From Methylocystis sp. KS32 (GTDB taxonomy: Bacteria; Pseudomonadota; Alphaproteobacteria; Rhizobiales; Beijerinckiaceae): a stretch of DNA of 64,000 nucleotides. A program made the translations under genes and the position numbers. The first letter of the stretch is position 1. Every line of letters begins with the position of its first letter. The stretch is taken from NCBI GenBank assembly GCA_002862095.1, contig PHSQ01000005.1, forward strand, positions 1 through 64,000, given 5' to 3'. This document shows, one piece after another, positions 16,810 to 25,117 of the stretch. The notes beneath the pieces were generated by a model. That model had not been told where the DNA came from. It searched no databases and was given only the letters and a program-made list of their open reading frames with translations.

Positions 16810-17279
16810 GCTGGATCGGCGCCAAGAGAATTGGCCACGCGGTTGAGGGCGTCACGGATGGCGCGATCGATCGTAGACAGGTCGTGCTTGCTCAGGTGCG
16901 GCAAAAGAAGAGCGAGGTCATTCGGCAACGCGATCATCGCGTTCATGACGGCCGCGTAGTCGTTTCCCCATCGGCGTTCAACATCGCGAGCAAGCAGATA
17001 CTCGCCACGGGCGATGGCGTTCTTCATTTTCTGCCCGATTTTCTGCTCGCGGGTCAGCAAGGCGCGCTCTTTGGTTAAGTCCGCCTGATCCTCGCCACCC
17101 CTGCCAGCGGCAACCCCGGTCAGGTGTTCAACAAAGGCGTGAAGAGCGGCGGGCATGTCGAGTTTGCCGCCCTCGTTCAGCGTCAAAACGCCCTTCTTTA
17201 TGTATCGCGCGACGGTCGGCGCCGCTATGCCAGCGTGGCGCGCAAAGTCGGCTTGGGTCATCTCGATTTTTGTGGTCAT
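16806..17279 (-). CDS. Phage terminase small subunit, Nu1/DUF1441-like
   Basis: This 157-residue protein has an N-terminal helix-turn-helix (MTQADFARHAGIAAPTVARYIKKGVLTL) and a C-terminal segment KIGQKMKNAIARGEYLLARD, then WGNDYAAVMNAMIALPNDLA, as in Nu1-type DNA-packaging proteins. Small terminases recognise the packaging site and recruit the large subunit. No large subunit is present in the island, so this subunit could redirect a helper phage's packaging, as known for phage satellites; that role is inferred. Confidence 0.72.
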   Translation of the reverse strand: MTTKIEMTQADFARHAGIAAPTVARYIKKGVLTLNEGGKLDMPAALHAFVEHLTGVAAGRGGEDQADLTKERALLTREQKIGQKMKNAIARGEYLLARDVERRWGNDYAAVMNAMIALPNDLALLLPHLSKHDLSTIDRAIRDALNRVANSLGADPA

Positions 17280-17548
17280 AGCGTTAAAGCCCTCCCCTTC
17301 TTTTCTACTACATTTTTATGTGAAACCCTAGAACTGCTTGATTTTTCTAGGGAAAATAATAACATTCAAGCCCTTATAAAATTTTGCAGAGATTGAAACA
17401 ACAGGGTTCAAACTACCCGCAAGCCATCGAAACCCAGGAAGGACCCAAGCCGGGGGGGTCTATGTGAGGCCCTGCGACCAGCCCGCTACCCGGCAGACCT
17501 AATTTCCTTTCGCGCACCAGCGGCCTTCGCAGCCAATCTATGAGGCCA
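17280..17548. promoter_or_regulatory. AT-rich intergenic region upstream of the terminase gene
   Basis: This ~270-bp non-coding stretch is AT-rich and contains the inverted repeat CCCTAGAA-N11-TTCTAGGG (17326-17352), followed on the plus strand by a GC-rich part with a 7-G run near 17450. The AT-rich part probably carries the minus-strand promoter for the terminase-80aa-RHH genes. No gene was recognised here. Confidence 0.4.
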
Positions 17549-17806
17549 TCAATACATCGCCAAAATGCCGCTTGCCGTCGTTCCGGTCGCCATGACCTGT
17601 TGCACGCGAATTGGAAGCACGGAACCAGCGGGAACACCCGAAAACGTCGCCGCGTTCCCATCCGCCATCGTCGCCGCAACCGATCCAGCGCTTCCGATAT
17701 AGAGCCCTCGCGTCGTCGAAAAGGTCTGCGTGTCACTCGGCGTCACCGATACGGCGCTCGTGAAAGGCGATGACAACGACGGCGAGTAGCCGGAAAATTG
17801 ATCCAT
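17549..17806 (-). CDS. Spike base protein, RCAP_rcc01079-like (copy 2)
   Basis: An 85-residue protein from the ATG at 17806 (ribosome site AAAGAGA). It shows the family pattern VTPSDTQTFSTTRGLYIGSA, then GVPAGSVLPIRVQQVMATGT and ends TASGILAMY. The family occurs at the base of host-attachment spikes in gene-transfer agents and related phages. The next upstream gene is a paralogue of the same length, so this is a tandem duplication. Confidence 0.8.
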   Translation of the reverse strand: MDQFSGYSPSLSSPFTSAVSVTPSDTQTFSTTRGLYIGSAGSVAATMADGNAATFSGVPAGSVLPIRVQQVMATGTTASGILAMY

Positions 17807-17819
17807 TGATTTGTCTCTT

Positions 17820-18077
17820 TTAATAGAGCGCGACAATTCCGGTCGCGGTCGTTCCGCTCGCGAGAACCGCTTGCACACGCAAGGGCAACACGGCGCCGGA
17901 TTTAATTCCGATAAACTTCGCCTTGCTGTGGTCGGCCATCGCAACAGCGAGGTCACCGCCTATGCCGATGTAGAGCGCGCGCGTTCGGCTAATTGGTTTC
18001 GTGTCACTCGGCGTTATATCGTCCGCGCCCTCGAAAGGCCTCGCGAGCATGGCCGTTGTGAATCCAGAAAACTTCAT
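17820..18077 (-). CDS. Spike base protein, RCAP_rcc01079-like (copy 1)
   Basis: An 85-residue protein from the ATG at 18077 (ribosome site GAGAG 9 nt upstream). Key segments ITPSDTKPISRTRALYIGIG, SGAVLPLRVQAVLASGT and TATGIVALY align along their length with copy 2, 13 bp downstream. Divergence between the copies suggests different partners or binding specificities rather than recent duplication. Confidence 0.8.
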   Translation of the reverse strand: MKFSGFTTAMLARPFEGADDITPSDTKPISRTRALYIGIGGDLAVAMADHSKAKFIGIKSGAVLPLRVQAVLASGTTATGIVALY

Positions 18078-18208
18078 TGTCGTTCTCTCGTGTTCAGTGG
18101 CGGCGCGGCCCAAGGACTCAACCGCGCCGCCTCTTCGCCCACGACTCCGCCACGACGCGCGGGCAACTCGTTTACGCCGCGACTGCGACGCCTCGCTGGA
18201 TCAAATCG

Positions 18209-18439
18209 TCACGCCTTCTTCGCAGCGGCCAAAACCTCAGGCGGCGTCATGAAACCGCTGTCCGCCGGTTCAGGAACGCGCCCGCCAACTCGCACGGGCT
18301 TGCCGTCGCCATGCAATTGCGCGTAGCCTAGTCGGATCAACTTTTCGGCTTGAGGCCTAGGAAAACCGGCCAATTCGTCTTTGAGATAGGGCAAGTCGTG
18401 CCGAAGAAATTTGACGATCACCATGTCAGAATTTTGCAT
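18209..18439 (-). CDS. Hypothetical phage-type protein (76 aa)
   Basis: The protein begins MQNSDMVIVKFLRHDLPYLK and contains ELAGFPRPQAEKLIRLGYAQ, a pattern of small head- or neck-region proteins in prophages (a short beta strand plus a rigid helix). The ribosome site AAGGAA is well placed. It sits between the protease-side genes and the spike-base pair in the same minus-strand run. Exact function unknown. Confidence 0.6.
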   Translation of the reverse strand: MQNSDMVIVKFLRHDLPYLKDELAGFPRPQAEKLIRLGYAQLHGDGKPVRVGGRVPEPADSGFMTPPEVLAAAKKA

Positions 18440-18460
18440 TTGTGTTTCCTTCGTTTAGTT

Positions 18461-18649
18461 TTACCTGGTTGATAAATGCGGTCGCCATCGGTCAGCGCGA
18501 TGCGGTCTCTCCTCGATGTCAAATGGCCTCGCCAGACCTTTTGCGACGAGCCTTTTTGCGGTGTCGTGGTGGACTTCGAGAATGGTCCCTCGAAGACGGC
18601 CGTCATTGGCAACGAGCAAAACGATGCGCTCTTTATCGCTCGTGTTCAT
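18461..18649 (-). CDS. Hypothetical protein (62 aa)
   Basis: Starting at the ATG at 18649 the frame gives MNTSDKERIVLLVANDGRLR then HHDTAKRLVAKGLARPFD. The start overlaps the stop of the prohead protease by one base (TAATG), which supports coupling. Its design (strand, then a helix with AKRL.AKGLA) resembles the 76-aa gene downstream. No named domain. Confidence 0.55.
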   Translation of the reverse strand: MNTSDKERIVLLVANDGRLRGTILEVHHDTAKRLVAKGLARPFDIEERPHRADRWRPHLSTR

Positions 18650-19278
18650 TATAGGAAACTCGCGGCGGTATCGGCTGGAACCGTCACAAGGCTCACCTCG
18701 TAAGGCGTCCACTCAGTGATGCGATGCAATGGCGGTCGCACGCTGTCATCGATGCGACGATCATGCGTCAAATAGCCGATTGAGATTGAGTTCAATCCGC
18801 TTGCGACCATGCCGAAAGCGCGTTCGCCATCGGGCGATTCGTTGAATTTCAACTTCGCGATAATGCCGCGTCCGATTGCTTTCGCGGAACCGGGAACGAC
18901 AACCCCGAGGACTTCGTCCAGCCCGGACAAATCATGACTGTCGAGGACTGGCGCGCTTGAGTTGAGCCGATGCAGATCAACATTTTCGGGCTTGCACAAA
19001 AGCACTTCGTTGAAGTCACCTCGTTGTAGCGTGGACATTGGCACGGGAAGCTCGGTCGCGATAAGAGCTTCAACTGTGCGCGACGATTTATCCAAGCTTT
19101 TCGGTGCGAGGTTCAACGAGCGGCGCGATAGCTTCGCGGATGCAAAGCGGATGGTCTGCCCTCGAACTTCGGTGCATATGCCGCGGTCGATCAAGTGAAC
19201 GCTTTCGCGCATCGGCAACGTCGCAACATCGCCGGGCTCGTGCCATTGCCATCGCGAGTTAAATCGAACTGTTTGCAT
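18649..19278 (-). CDS. Phage prohead (capsid maturation) protease
   Basis: From the ATG at 19278 (GGAG 8 nt upstream) the frame gives 209 residues. Segments VLDSHDLSGLDEVLGVVVPG, FGMVASGLNSISIGYLTHDR and WTPYEVSLVTVPADTAASF match the His and Ser catalytic regions of HK97-like/U35 prohead proteases. These cleave scaffold and capsid proteins during head maturation. No major capsid protein is encoded nearby, although the protease is sometimes fused to it. In a satellite it could act on a helper's capsid; that is inference. Confidence 0.78.
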   Translation of the reverse strand: MQTVRFNSRWQWHEPGDVATLPMRESVHLIDRGICTEVRGQTIRFASAKLSRRSLNLAPKSLDKSSRTVEALIATELPVPMSTLQRGDFNEVLLCKPENVDLHRLNSSAPVLDSHDLSGLDEVLGVVVPGSAKAIGRGIIAKLKFNESPDGERAFGMVASGLNSISIGYLTHDRRIDDSVRPPLHRITEWTPYEVSLVTVPADTAASFL

Positions 19279-19279
19279 A

Positions 19280-19882
19280 TCACTCCGCCCCTTCATTCAT
19301 AGCCGCGCGTTTCTCCTCGCGACGTTTTTCATTTGCAGCGAGTCGAGCATTTTCGACGCTAATCACGCGCGCCACATGTCCCGAAAGCGGCCCCGCCGGC
19401 GGGACAACTCTGATTGAATCATGCCATTGAACGTCTCGATAATGATCGCCCGGAACTTTGCCATAGACGCTCAAAAATTTCGCTTGCGCCTCGCGTGCGG
19501 CTTCGGTCTTTTCGAAAAAGTCGACCGCACTTTCACGCCACTGAACAAGCCAATTTCGAAACTCGTTATCGTCCTGCTCTTCTGTTTCCAACTGGATGCG
19601 GCTTTGAATTTCCGCTTCCGCCAAGGCCAGTTTTTCAAGCTGGATTTTTGCGCGGTCGGCTCGCAGATCGTGCGCTGCAATCGCGGCGTCATCCGCGTCG
19701 GACGCGAGAAGATGCTTGCGTTCGAGTTCATGCGAATGAATGATCGAATCGGCGCCGCGTCGTTCGACTTCAATTTTCTCAAGCGCGGCGTTCAACTCCG
19801 CAAGCACGCTTTCCGGCGCGGGTGTCGCATCGCCCTTTTTGCGCGGCGCTGGAAGGAATTTTTGCCAGAATTTTTTATTCAT
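19280..19882 (-). CDS. Coiled-coil hypothetical protein upstream of the protease (200 aa)
   Basis: From the ATG at 19882 (GGAG 9 nt upstream) the protein begins MNKKFWQKFLPAPRKKGDAT. Residues ~25-130 are highly charged heptad-like helix (LAELNAALEKIEVERRGA and LEKLALAEAEIQSRIQLETE); the C-terminus is KR-rich. A long coiled coil directly before a prohead protease suggests a scaffold-like or head-assembly role, but no family is recognised. The open frame extends upstream to 20134 into a ParB-like remnant, which is not considered part of this gene. Confidence 0.6.
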   Translation of the reverse strand: MNKKFWQKFLPAPRKKGDATPAPESVLAELNAALEKIEVERRGADSIIHSHELERKHLLASDADDAAIAAHDLRADRAKIQLEKLALAEAEIQSRIQLETEEQDDNEFRNWLVQWRESAVDFFEKTEAAREAQAKFLSVYGKVPGDHYRDVQWHDSIRVVPPAGPLSGHVARVISVENARLAANEKRREEKRAAMNEGAE

Positions 19883-19909
19883 GAGTTCAATCTCCGTGCT
19901 GCAATAATC

Positions 19910-20490
19910 ACGCGAGAGCGTTTGCAATTGCAACGGCTGTTTCTTGCAAACTATTTCGCGCGTGTGAGCGACATCATTCAGGTCATCGCCAAGGGCTTCG
20001 CCGCGCGATGCGGCGCGTTCTATGGTGCGACGATCCTTGCCAATTGCCTGCGCTGAATGTGAAACGAACGACAAAATGTCGTTCGTTTTTCTGGCGTTTG
20101 AAGCATTAGCTTCCGCCTTCGTCTCCGGGTGCAATTGCTCGTAAATTTGCTTGCAGCCGATAGAAGGACGGATCGGTTGTCATCAAGACCTATTTCGCGC
20201 GCCATATTCTTCGCGTCGTCCGAGAGCCCGGCGACCTTGACGGCGCGATGTGCGTCATCTTTATCAACGCCGAGTTCCCGCGCTGCGGCGCGTATGCCGC
20301 TCTCTTTATGTTGCGGGCCTCTGCGGCGACCATCTGGCAACGTCTCTAAGAGACTGCTGTCGGCGCAACTTGCGCCGGCAGTCTCTTCCGCCAGCCGAAT
20401 CCATTCTGCGACATGCTCATCGCGTTCGAGAGCAGTGAGTTCCGCGCGGGCGAGGTTCTCGTCATCCGCATCGAAAGCCGTCGCGAACAT
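19910..20490 (-). pseudogene. ParB-like partition protein remnants (two fused fragments)
   Basis: From 20490 the frame reads ENLARAELTALERDEHVAEW, then SGIRAAARELGVDKDDAHRA and AREIGLDDNRSVLLSAASK, matching the central and HTH part of ParB proteins but lacking the N-terminal ParB/Srx domain. Just downstream, in another frame, IYEQLHPETKAEANASNAR and GKDRRTIERAASRGEALGDD match the HTH region of a second ParB type. The two pieces are joined near 20130 and neither is complete, so this looks like a recombined or decaying gene. A functional short protein (156 aa) from the first frame cannot be excluded. Confidence 0.5.
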
Positions 20491-20875
20491 TTAGGATTTG
20501 TCGCCATGCCAATGCGCGACCGTGATTCAATTCGACGATGTTTACGAGCGATTGTCTTGCGGCCTTGCAGATCGGCGGCGTGCGCGACGCGACGCGACCA
20601 AGATCGAAGCTCAAGCTCTTCGCAGCGCCCGATTGCGTCATGCCGCTGTAGTGTTTTGCGAGAGCCTCGCGTATGGCGTCGTCACGCCGCTCAAGACGCG
20701 TCCGTTCGTCCGGCGGGAAAATAAACTCGTCGCCTCCCACGAAGAAAGATTCGGCGCTTTCCCGCTTCTCGTCGTCGCTCAATAGCTGCGTCGCCTCAAG
20801 CCATCTTGAAAACTTCAAAGCGGCCATGGCGCGCCACGCCAGACGGTGAATGGCGTCTTGAGTCTCAGGCTTCAT
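20462..20875 (-). CDS. Hypothetical protein (137 aa)
   Basis: The frame begins MKPETQDAIHRLAWRAMAAL and contains a helical middle (RDDAIREALAKHYSGMTQSG). The start overlaps the end of the 51-aa gene by 11 bp, and its end overlaps the ParB-like remnant. No domain is recognised. It belongs to the minus-strand run between the candidate origin and the protease. Confidence 0.5.
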   Translation of the reverse strand: MKPETQDAIHRLAWRAMAALKFSRWLEATQLLSDDEKRESAESFFVGGDEFIFPPDERTRLERRDDAIREALAKHYSGMTQSGAAKSLSFDLGRVASRTPPICKAARQSLVNIVELNHGRALAWRQILNVRDGFRCG

Positions 20876-21023
20876 TCCGGCCCCCTATCGATTCCCGCGC
20901 CTGCGATGGCCGCTGATGCGATTTGGCTGTTTTTGACATTGGCCTAGCGGGCGCATTGCATGAGGCCACTAGGCGGCCCGCGCTCGCGTCCAATTCCCGG
21001 CGGGCGACGATTTTGCCGTTCAT
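20865..21023 (-). CDS. Hypothetical small protein (52 aa)
   Basis: The frame from the ATG at 21023 begins MNGKIVARRELDASAGRLVA and is basic overall. Its stop overlaps the next gene's start region, which suggests translational coupling. It is the first gene after the candidate origin, transcribed away from it. The ribosome site is weak (GGCGGA). Confidence 0.4.
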   Translation of the reverse strand: MNGKIVARRELDASAGRLVASCNAPARPMSKTAKSHQRPSQARESIGGRNEA

Positions 21024-21147
21024 GTTCCGCCGGGTCGGAGTTCCGGCTGGAATGGCGTCCACGATAAGGTCAATGTGAAGCGACCAATTTGGAATGTTTT
21101 TCTAGGCATTGGGGGGTTCCGTAAGCGCGAATGGTTAAGCTCTAGCC

Positions 21148-21273
21148 ATGACGCACATGACGCACAATGACGCACTTCTATAGAAGTCCCCCTGTACACG
21201 CGTGTGCGCGCGCGCGCACATGGTGGTTCTATGAAAGTGCGTCATTGTGCGTCATGTGCGTCATGTGCGTCAT
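21148..21273. other. Candidate replication origin of island 1: inverted iteron arrays
   Basis: Three copies of ATGACGCAC (21148-21175, one extra A between the second and third) are repeated inverted as GTGCGTCAT (21237-21264), with a fourth inverted copy at 21265-21273. The arms (21148-21177 and 21235-21264) are a perfect 30-bp inverted repeat around a 57-bp spacer that contains an alternating CG/TG purine-pyrimidine tract. It lies in a gene-free region 175 bp past the 3' end of the VapE-like helicase gene. Iterons next to a primase/helicase gene suggest a replication origin. Confidence 0.6.
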
Positions 21274-21447
21274 GCCGGCCGGTTTGCGAAGACAACGAGC
21301 GTCGTTGCGCCGGGGAAGTGCCAAGAGGGAAAATCTGGCGTCTCTAGCGTGAGCCCGTGAGCATCGGCAAAGGCTTGTCCCTTCTCGCGGTTGAAGGAAT
21401 AGAGGTGAGCGGCGATGGCGACGGCGCGGCTGTAATTGCGTCATATT

Positions 21448-22719
21448 TTAGCTGTCCTTTGGAACGTAGCCGCGCCCGCGATAATCTTTAATTGCTTTCC
21501 AGCCGAGTCGCTGGAGTGCGGCTGCGATTCGGCGTTGCTCAAGCGTTCCGACCCGCTCGACTTTTATATCAAGCGCTTCGCGAGCTATTTCCGTGACGCT
21601 CACTCGCGTAGCGTTGCTCACGTAAGCCTTTATGACTTCCTGCCAAACGTCCTCTTCGAAACGGTCCTCTTGCTCGCCCGCAATGTGTAGTCGCTCGAAG
21701 TCGCTACGGGGCCACCATTTTTCGCCCGCGCGATAGGCGTGGACGGCTTCCGCGAATAGCTGGTCTCTGGCCATCGCAAGTCCGTCTGTGTCGATTGTTC
21801 CGACCACAACCGGCCAATATCGGCGCCCGCCGGTTTCGTCTCTCAAATATTTCGATTTGTTCGTGGTTCCGACAAAGACGCATTGACGGGGCTCAATGAC
21901 TTCCTTTCGCCCATAGGCGGGGCGATAGCGTTCGACGGGGCGCGTCAGGAACGCCTTTAGCGCGGCGTCTTCGGCGCGGCTTAGCGAGGCCATTTCGGCT
22001 ATTTCCACAAGCCACTTGCCGCAAAGATGTTGCACAACGTCTTTGCCCGCCGTGACGTCTGGTAGATTATCGGAGAACCATTGGCCGCCTAGGATCGCGC
22101 ACGCTGTTGACTTCCGTGCGCCCTGCGGCCCTTCAAAGACCAGCATGTAGTCGGATTTGCATCCGGGGGCGAAGATGCGCGCGACCATCGCTATAAGGAA
22201 TAGCTTACCAATGCCGGAGGTGTATGGCGTGAGTTCCGCGCCCATGTATCGATGCAGCCAAGCGGCAACGCGCGCTTCGCCGTCCCATCGCAGAGAATCG
22301 AGATAACTCCTTACCGGGTGGAACGCGTTCTCCTGCGCTCGAAGATCAATCGCGCTGTGGACGGTTTCCTTGGATATGCGGGTGAGTCCCTCGCGTTGCA
22401 GCCATTCCTGCAATTGCACGGCGTCCGTGTCCGTGACAAGGCGGGGCAATTGTTGTTCGACGCGGTTCAGAACATTAGGAATCGGCGCCACCAGCATCGC
22501 GGCGCGTTGCATCTCGTCGAAGGCGAACGCGCGCGCCAACGCCGGGACGTGGCGCAATCCAAGCATCGCGTTTGCGAGATTTGGGATCGGTGTTTCGCGA
22601 TGGTCAAGTTGTGCGCCGGCCAGCCAATCGGGGACGATGATTTTTGGCTTGTGAGGTCTTTTCCGCAGCGCCCTCGGCTCAATGACTTCGACGCTTTCGA
22701 ATTTAGGAAGCGCGCTCAT
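21448..22719 (-). CDS. VapE/VirE-like P-loop helicase (423 aa)
   Basis: The C-terminal virulence-associated-E domain starts at about residue 130 (SYLDSLRWDGEARVAAWLHR). It has a Walker A variant EGPQGARKSTACAIL, the DNLPDVTAGKDVVQHLCGKW segment, a Walker B-like LVEIAEMA and a sensor VFVGTTNKSKYLRDETGGRR. These are SF3/D5-related helicases found in satellites and plasmids next to Toprim primases. Its start overlaps the primase stop (ATGA), so primase and helicase are made together and should act at the adjacent iteron region. Confidence 0.85.
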   Translation of the reverse strand: MSALPKFESVEVIEPRALRKRPHKPKIIVPDWLAGAQLDHRETPIPNLANAMLGLRHVPALARAFAFDEMQRAAMLVAPIPNVLNRVEQQLPRLVTDTDAVQLQEWLQREGLTRISKETVHSAIDLRAQENAFHPVRSYLDSLRWDGEARVAAWLHRYMGAELTPYTSGIGKLFLIAMVARIFAPGCKSDYMLVFEGPQGARKSTACAILGGQWFSDNLPDVTAGKDVVQHLCGKWLVEIAEMASLSRAEDAALKAFLTRPVERYRPAYGRKEVIEPRQCVFVGTTNKSKYLRDETGGRRYWPVVVGTIDTDGLAMARDQLFAEAVHAYRAGEKWWPRSDFERLHIAGEQEDRFEEDVWQEVIKAYVSNATRVSVTEIAREALDIKVERVGTLEQRRIAAALQRLGWKAIKDYRGRGYVPKDS

Positions 22720-23588
22720 AGGGCGCCCTCGCTTTCTCGAAGAGCGTCGTTGAAGTCGCGACCGGGCGATAACGGTCTGTGCACGAGAATTCTGCTTCGC
22801 CTGTGCGCTTCCGCCGTGCGCCTTATCGCGTTCTCACCGGCGTCGTCGCCATCGGCAAATAAGTGCAGCTCGCGAACGCAATCGGGGATCGAAACAGAGT
22901 GCATCCGCGCCGCGCCAAGGCAGGCCCAAGTCGGAACGCCGAATAGGCGCATAGCGCTCAATGCGGTTTCAACGCCCTCCGCTAAGCCAAGCACATTGGT
23001 CGCGGCCCCGAATCTCACGGCGCCGTCGCGCATGGCGCCGAAGGTTCGACGGGGGAATTTCGTTTGAGCCTTACGGTCTCCGCGAGGATCAAGCATCGTG
23101 ATTTGCACCGCGACAACGCGACGGTCCCCAGCCTGTATCGCCGCGACCATCGCCGGAAGGTAAATGCGGCCCGGCAAATGCGGGTAGGCGGGAAGGTATC
23201 GAAGCGACGGCGGCGGATCGAAGGTTATCCCACGCGCTCGCAAGTAGGTCTCGCCAAGCGTGCCTTGGATCGGTTCCGCCCCTTGCCAGAGTTGGAGCGC
23301 GTAAGGGTCGGGCTCAACCGGCGCGGGCGGCGAAAGCATTGGCGTGCGAGGGTGTTCCCGCTGCGTTTCGTCATTCAATCCGCGTTGGCCAAGGGCGGCT
23401 AGAACGTCGCGCGGATCGCAGCCGCCGAAACAGTAAACGAGCAGCTTACCGTCGCGGCCATCGGAAACGCTAAGCGAAGGTGAGCGATCGCCCCGGCCCT
23501 TGCCATGCGAAGGAACAGGGCAACGGCATAAGAACCCGCCGCCGTGGCGAACGCCTTTGAGAGTTTTTGCAATATCGGCGGCATTCAT
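22716..23588 (-). CDS. Toprim-domain DNA primase (290 aa)
   Basis: An N-terminal zinc-finger-like region has the Cys pattern FLCRCPVPSHGKGRGDRSPS with YCFGGCD (~20-57). The Toprim domain follows from ~195: LGLAEGVETALSAMRLFG (catalytic Glu) and LFADGDDAGENA (DxD). This is the primase pattern seen in alphaproteobacterial prophages and mobile elements. It is coupled to RusA upstream and the VapE-like helicase downstream by 4-bp overlaps. Confidence 0.88.
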   Translation of the reverse strand: MNAADIAKTLKGVRHGGGFLCRCPVPSHGKGRGDRSPSLSVSDGRDGKLLVYCFGGCDPRDVLAALGQRGLNDETQREHPRTPMLSPPAPVEPDPYALQLWQGAEPIQGTLGETYLRARGITFDPPPSLRYLPAYPHLPGRIYLPAMVAAIQAGDRRVVAVQITMLDPRGDRKAQTKFPRRTFGAMRDGAVRFGAATNVLGLAEGVETALSAMRLFGVPTWACLGAARMHSVSIPDCVRELHLFADGDDAGENAIRRTAEAHRRSRILVHRPLSPGRDFNDALRESEGAL

Positions 23589-24100
23589 CGTTCGGCCGCC
23601 TCTTCCAGCGAGGAAACCGCGACCGTTACGCCTGCGACGGGACCATAAATTTCCTGGACTTCGAGGGCGGCGATTTGGGCGTCGTCTTCGTAGACTATGG
23701 AGTTGATCGCATCGGCAACGAGCTTCGCCACGTTGTCAGCATCAGGTCGCGCCGTTCGCCATCGCGCCGCGTCACGGCGTTTCTTCGTCCATGAGCTAGG
23801 CACGATGTAGCTGGCGCGGATCGCCATGCGTAATGGCCCCGACATCGGCGGCGCGCCGGCCATCGCCTTCGCGGCGGCGAGCTTCGCGAGCGCCATAAAG
23901 TCACGTTGTCGTTTGGGCGTGAACCTGATTTTTCCGTTTCCGCCGCTGCGAGCGAAAGCGACAGGTTCGCCGGGGATCGTGAAGGCAACGAATTCCGCTT
24001 GGCTTCCGATGCTCTCGGCGCTATAATTTTTGGGTTCGTTGTGGTAGTTGGCTAGGCCCTCGGCGTCACCAGCGCCGGGGCCTTTTCTTTGGTGTGTCAT
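23585..24100 (-). CDS. RusA-family Holliday-junction endonuclease
   Basis: This 171-residue protein has the RusA pattern: FTIPGEPVAFARSG at ~40 (substrate strand) and RPDADNVAKLVADAINSIVY then EDDAQIAALEVQEIYG at ~120-155 with the metal-binding acidic residues. RusA resolvases cut Holliday junctions formed during phage replication. The N-terminal ~35 residues are unusual and Asn/Gly-rich, so an internal start is possible. It is coupled to the primase by ATGA. Confidence 0.82.
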   Translation of the reverse strand: MTHQRKGPGAGDAEGLANYHNEPKNYSAESIGSQAEFVAFTIPGEPVAFARSGGNGKIRFTPKRQRDFMALAKLAAAKAMAGAPPMSGPLRMAIRASYIVPSSWTKKRRDAARWRTARPDADNVAKLVADAINSIVYEDDAQIAALEVQEIYGPVAGVTVAVSSLEEAAER

Positions 24101-24103
24101 GGC

Positions 24104-24367
24104 TCACGCGGCCTCGCTGTGTGAGAGACGGGCCGGAAGCTCGGAAGAGGATCGGATAGGCTGCGACATGCGGCCATTGGCCCAGTCGAGCGCATCGCCC
24201 CATCTGTAAATCGGACGGCGCCCAAAGAGGCGATAGGCCGGGCCGCCCCCGCGCGTCACCATCGAATCAAGCGAGTTTTTCTTGACGGGGAAGCCGGCGG
24301 CGGTGAGCGCTTCGGCAAGCTGCTTGCGCGTCAAAAGCGCGTCCGGGCTTTGGGGAATCGTAGTCAC
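24104..24367 (-). CDS. HTH DNA-binding protein, AlpA/excisionase-like (87 aa)
   Basis: The helix-turn-helix (ALLTRKQLAEALTAAGFPVK, then LDSMVTRGGGPAYRLFGRRP and IYRWGDALDWA) has the MerR-like layout of AlpA and Xis proteins: a winged helix whose wing is the GGGPAYRLFGR strand. Such proteins control integrase expression or bend att DNA during excision. It is the first gene of the replication run (RusA, primase, helicase). Confidence 0.75.
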   Translation of the reverse strand: MTTIPQSPDALLTRKQLAEALTAAGFPVKKNSLDSMVTRGGGPAYRLFGRRPIYRWGDALDWANGRMSQPIRSSSELPARLSHSEAA

Positions 24368-24448
24368 TTGTGGTCACTCCTGATTTGAAGTGACGCCCAA
24401 TTTAACCACGTTTTTGAGTCTGTCTTTTCCTCATTCAAATCGGAAAAG

Positions 24449-25117
24449 TTATTTTTTTGGGTCGCGCTCTTGGAAGGAAAGTTTTGACGGGACTATCTCA
24501 AGTTCGGGCGCCAGCCGGATCGCAGCGCCGGGCGCCATGAGCGGCTTTGGGCTTTGTCGCGTGCGCGTCCCTTCGGCGGCGATTCGATAAGCTTCGGCGG
24601 TTTCGAGAAAGCCTCTTATCCCTCCTATCTCGCACGGGAATGCCGGGTTGCCGTCCAGCGCTTCGTCCAGCCATGCCGCCCAAAGCGGCGCGACGGGCCG
24701 GAATGACGGCCAAAGGTCATTATCGAAAATCTTTTTGGTCACTGTGTCGCCTGCGACGCGTCGAAATTCCGCCGCAAGCGTGATCGTATGACCTAGCGCG
24801 ACGCGCCCGACACATTCGCGTAAAACCATGCCTGCAATCGCTCCACGCCGAAACGGCGTGAGCGCCCCATGCCGAATATGGTCGAGGGGAAAAGACAGGC
24901 GCGAAAGCTCCGCGAATAGTCTTAGGTCTTCGGGCTCCAATCCGTCCACGTAGGGCGCGCTATGTTCGATGGCGGCTGTAGTCAACGCAGCTTCGCGCGC
25001 GGCCTTGTCGGACGGCCAAAGCATCGTCGCCTCGATCATGGACAAGTGAAGCCGGGCCGGGTTTTCGAGTGCTTCTAGGCCAATGGGGATCGTTAGACGG
25101 TTCTCAGTCGTCAGCAT
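24449..25117 (-). CDS. Hypothetical protein downstream of the integrase (222 aa)
   Basis: From the ATG at 25117 the protein begins MLTTENRLTIPIGLEALENP. It is alpha-helical, with SRLSFPLDHIRHGALTPFRR and VGRVALGHTITLAAEFRRV. No named domain was recognised. The start overlaps the integrase stop by 14 bp, so it is likely co-expressed with the integrase. Confidence 0.6.
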   Translation of the reverse strand: MLTTENRLTIPIGLEALENPARLHLSMIEATMLWPSDKAAREAALTTAAIEHSAPYVDGLEPEDLRLFAELSRLSFPLDHIRHGALTPFRRGAIAGMVLRECVGRVALGHTITLAAEFRRVAGDTVTKKIFDNDLWPSFRPVAPLWAAWLDEALDGNPAFPCEIGGIRGFLETAEAYRIAAEGTRTRQSPKPLMAPGAAIRLAPELEIVPSKLSFQERDPKK

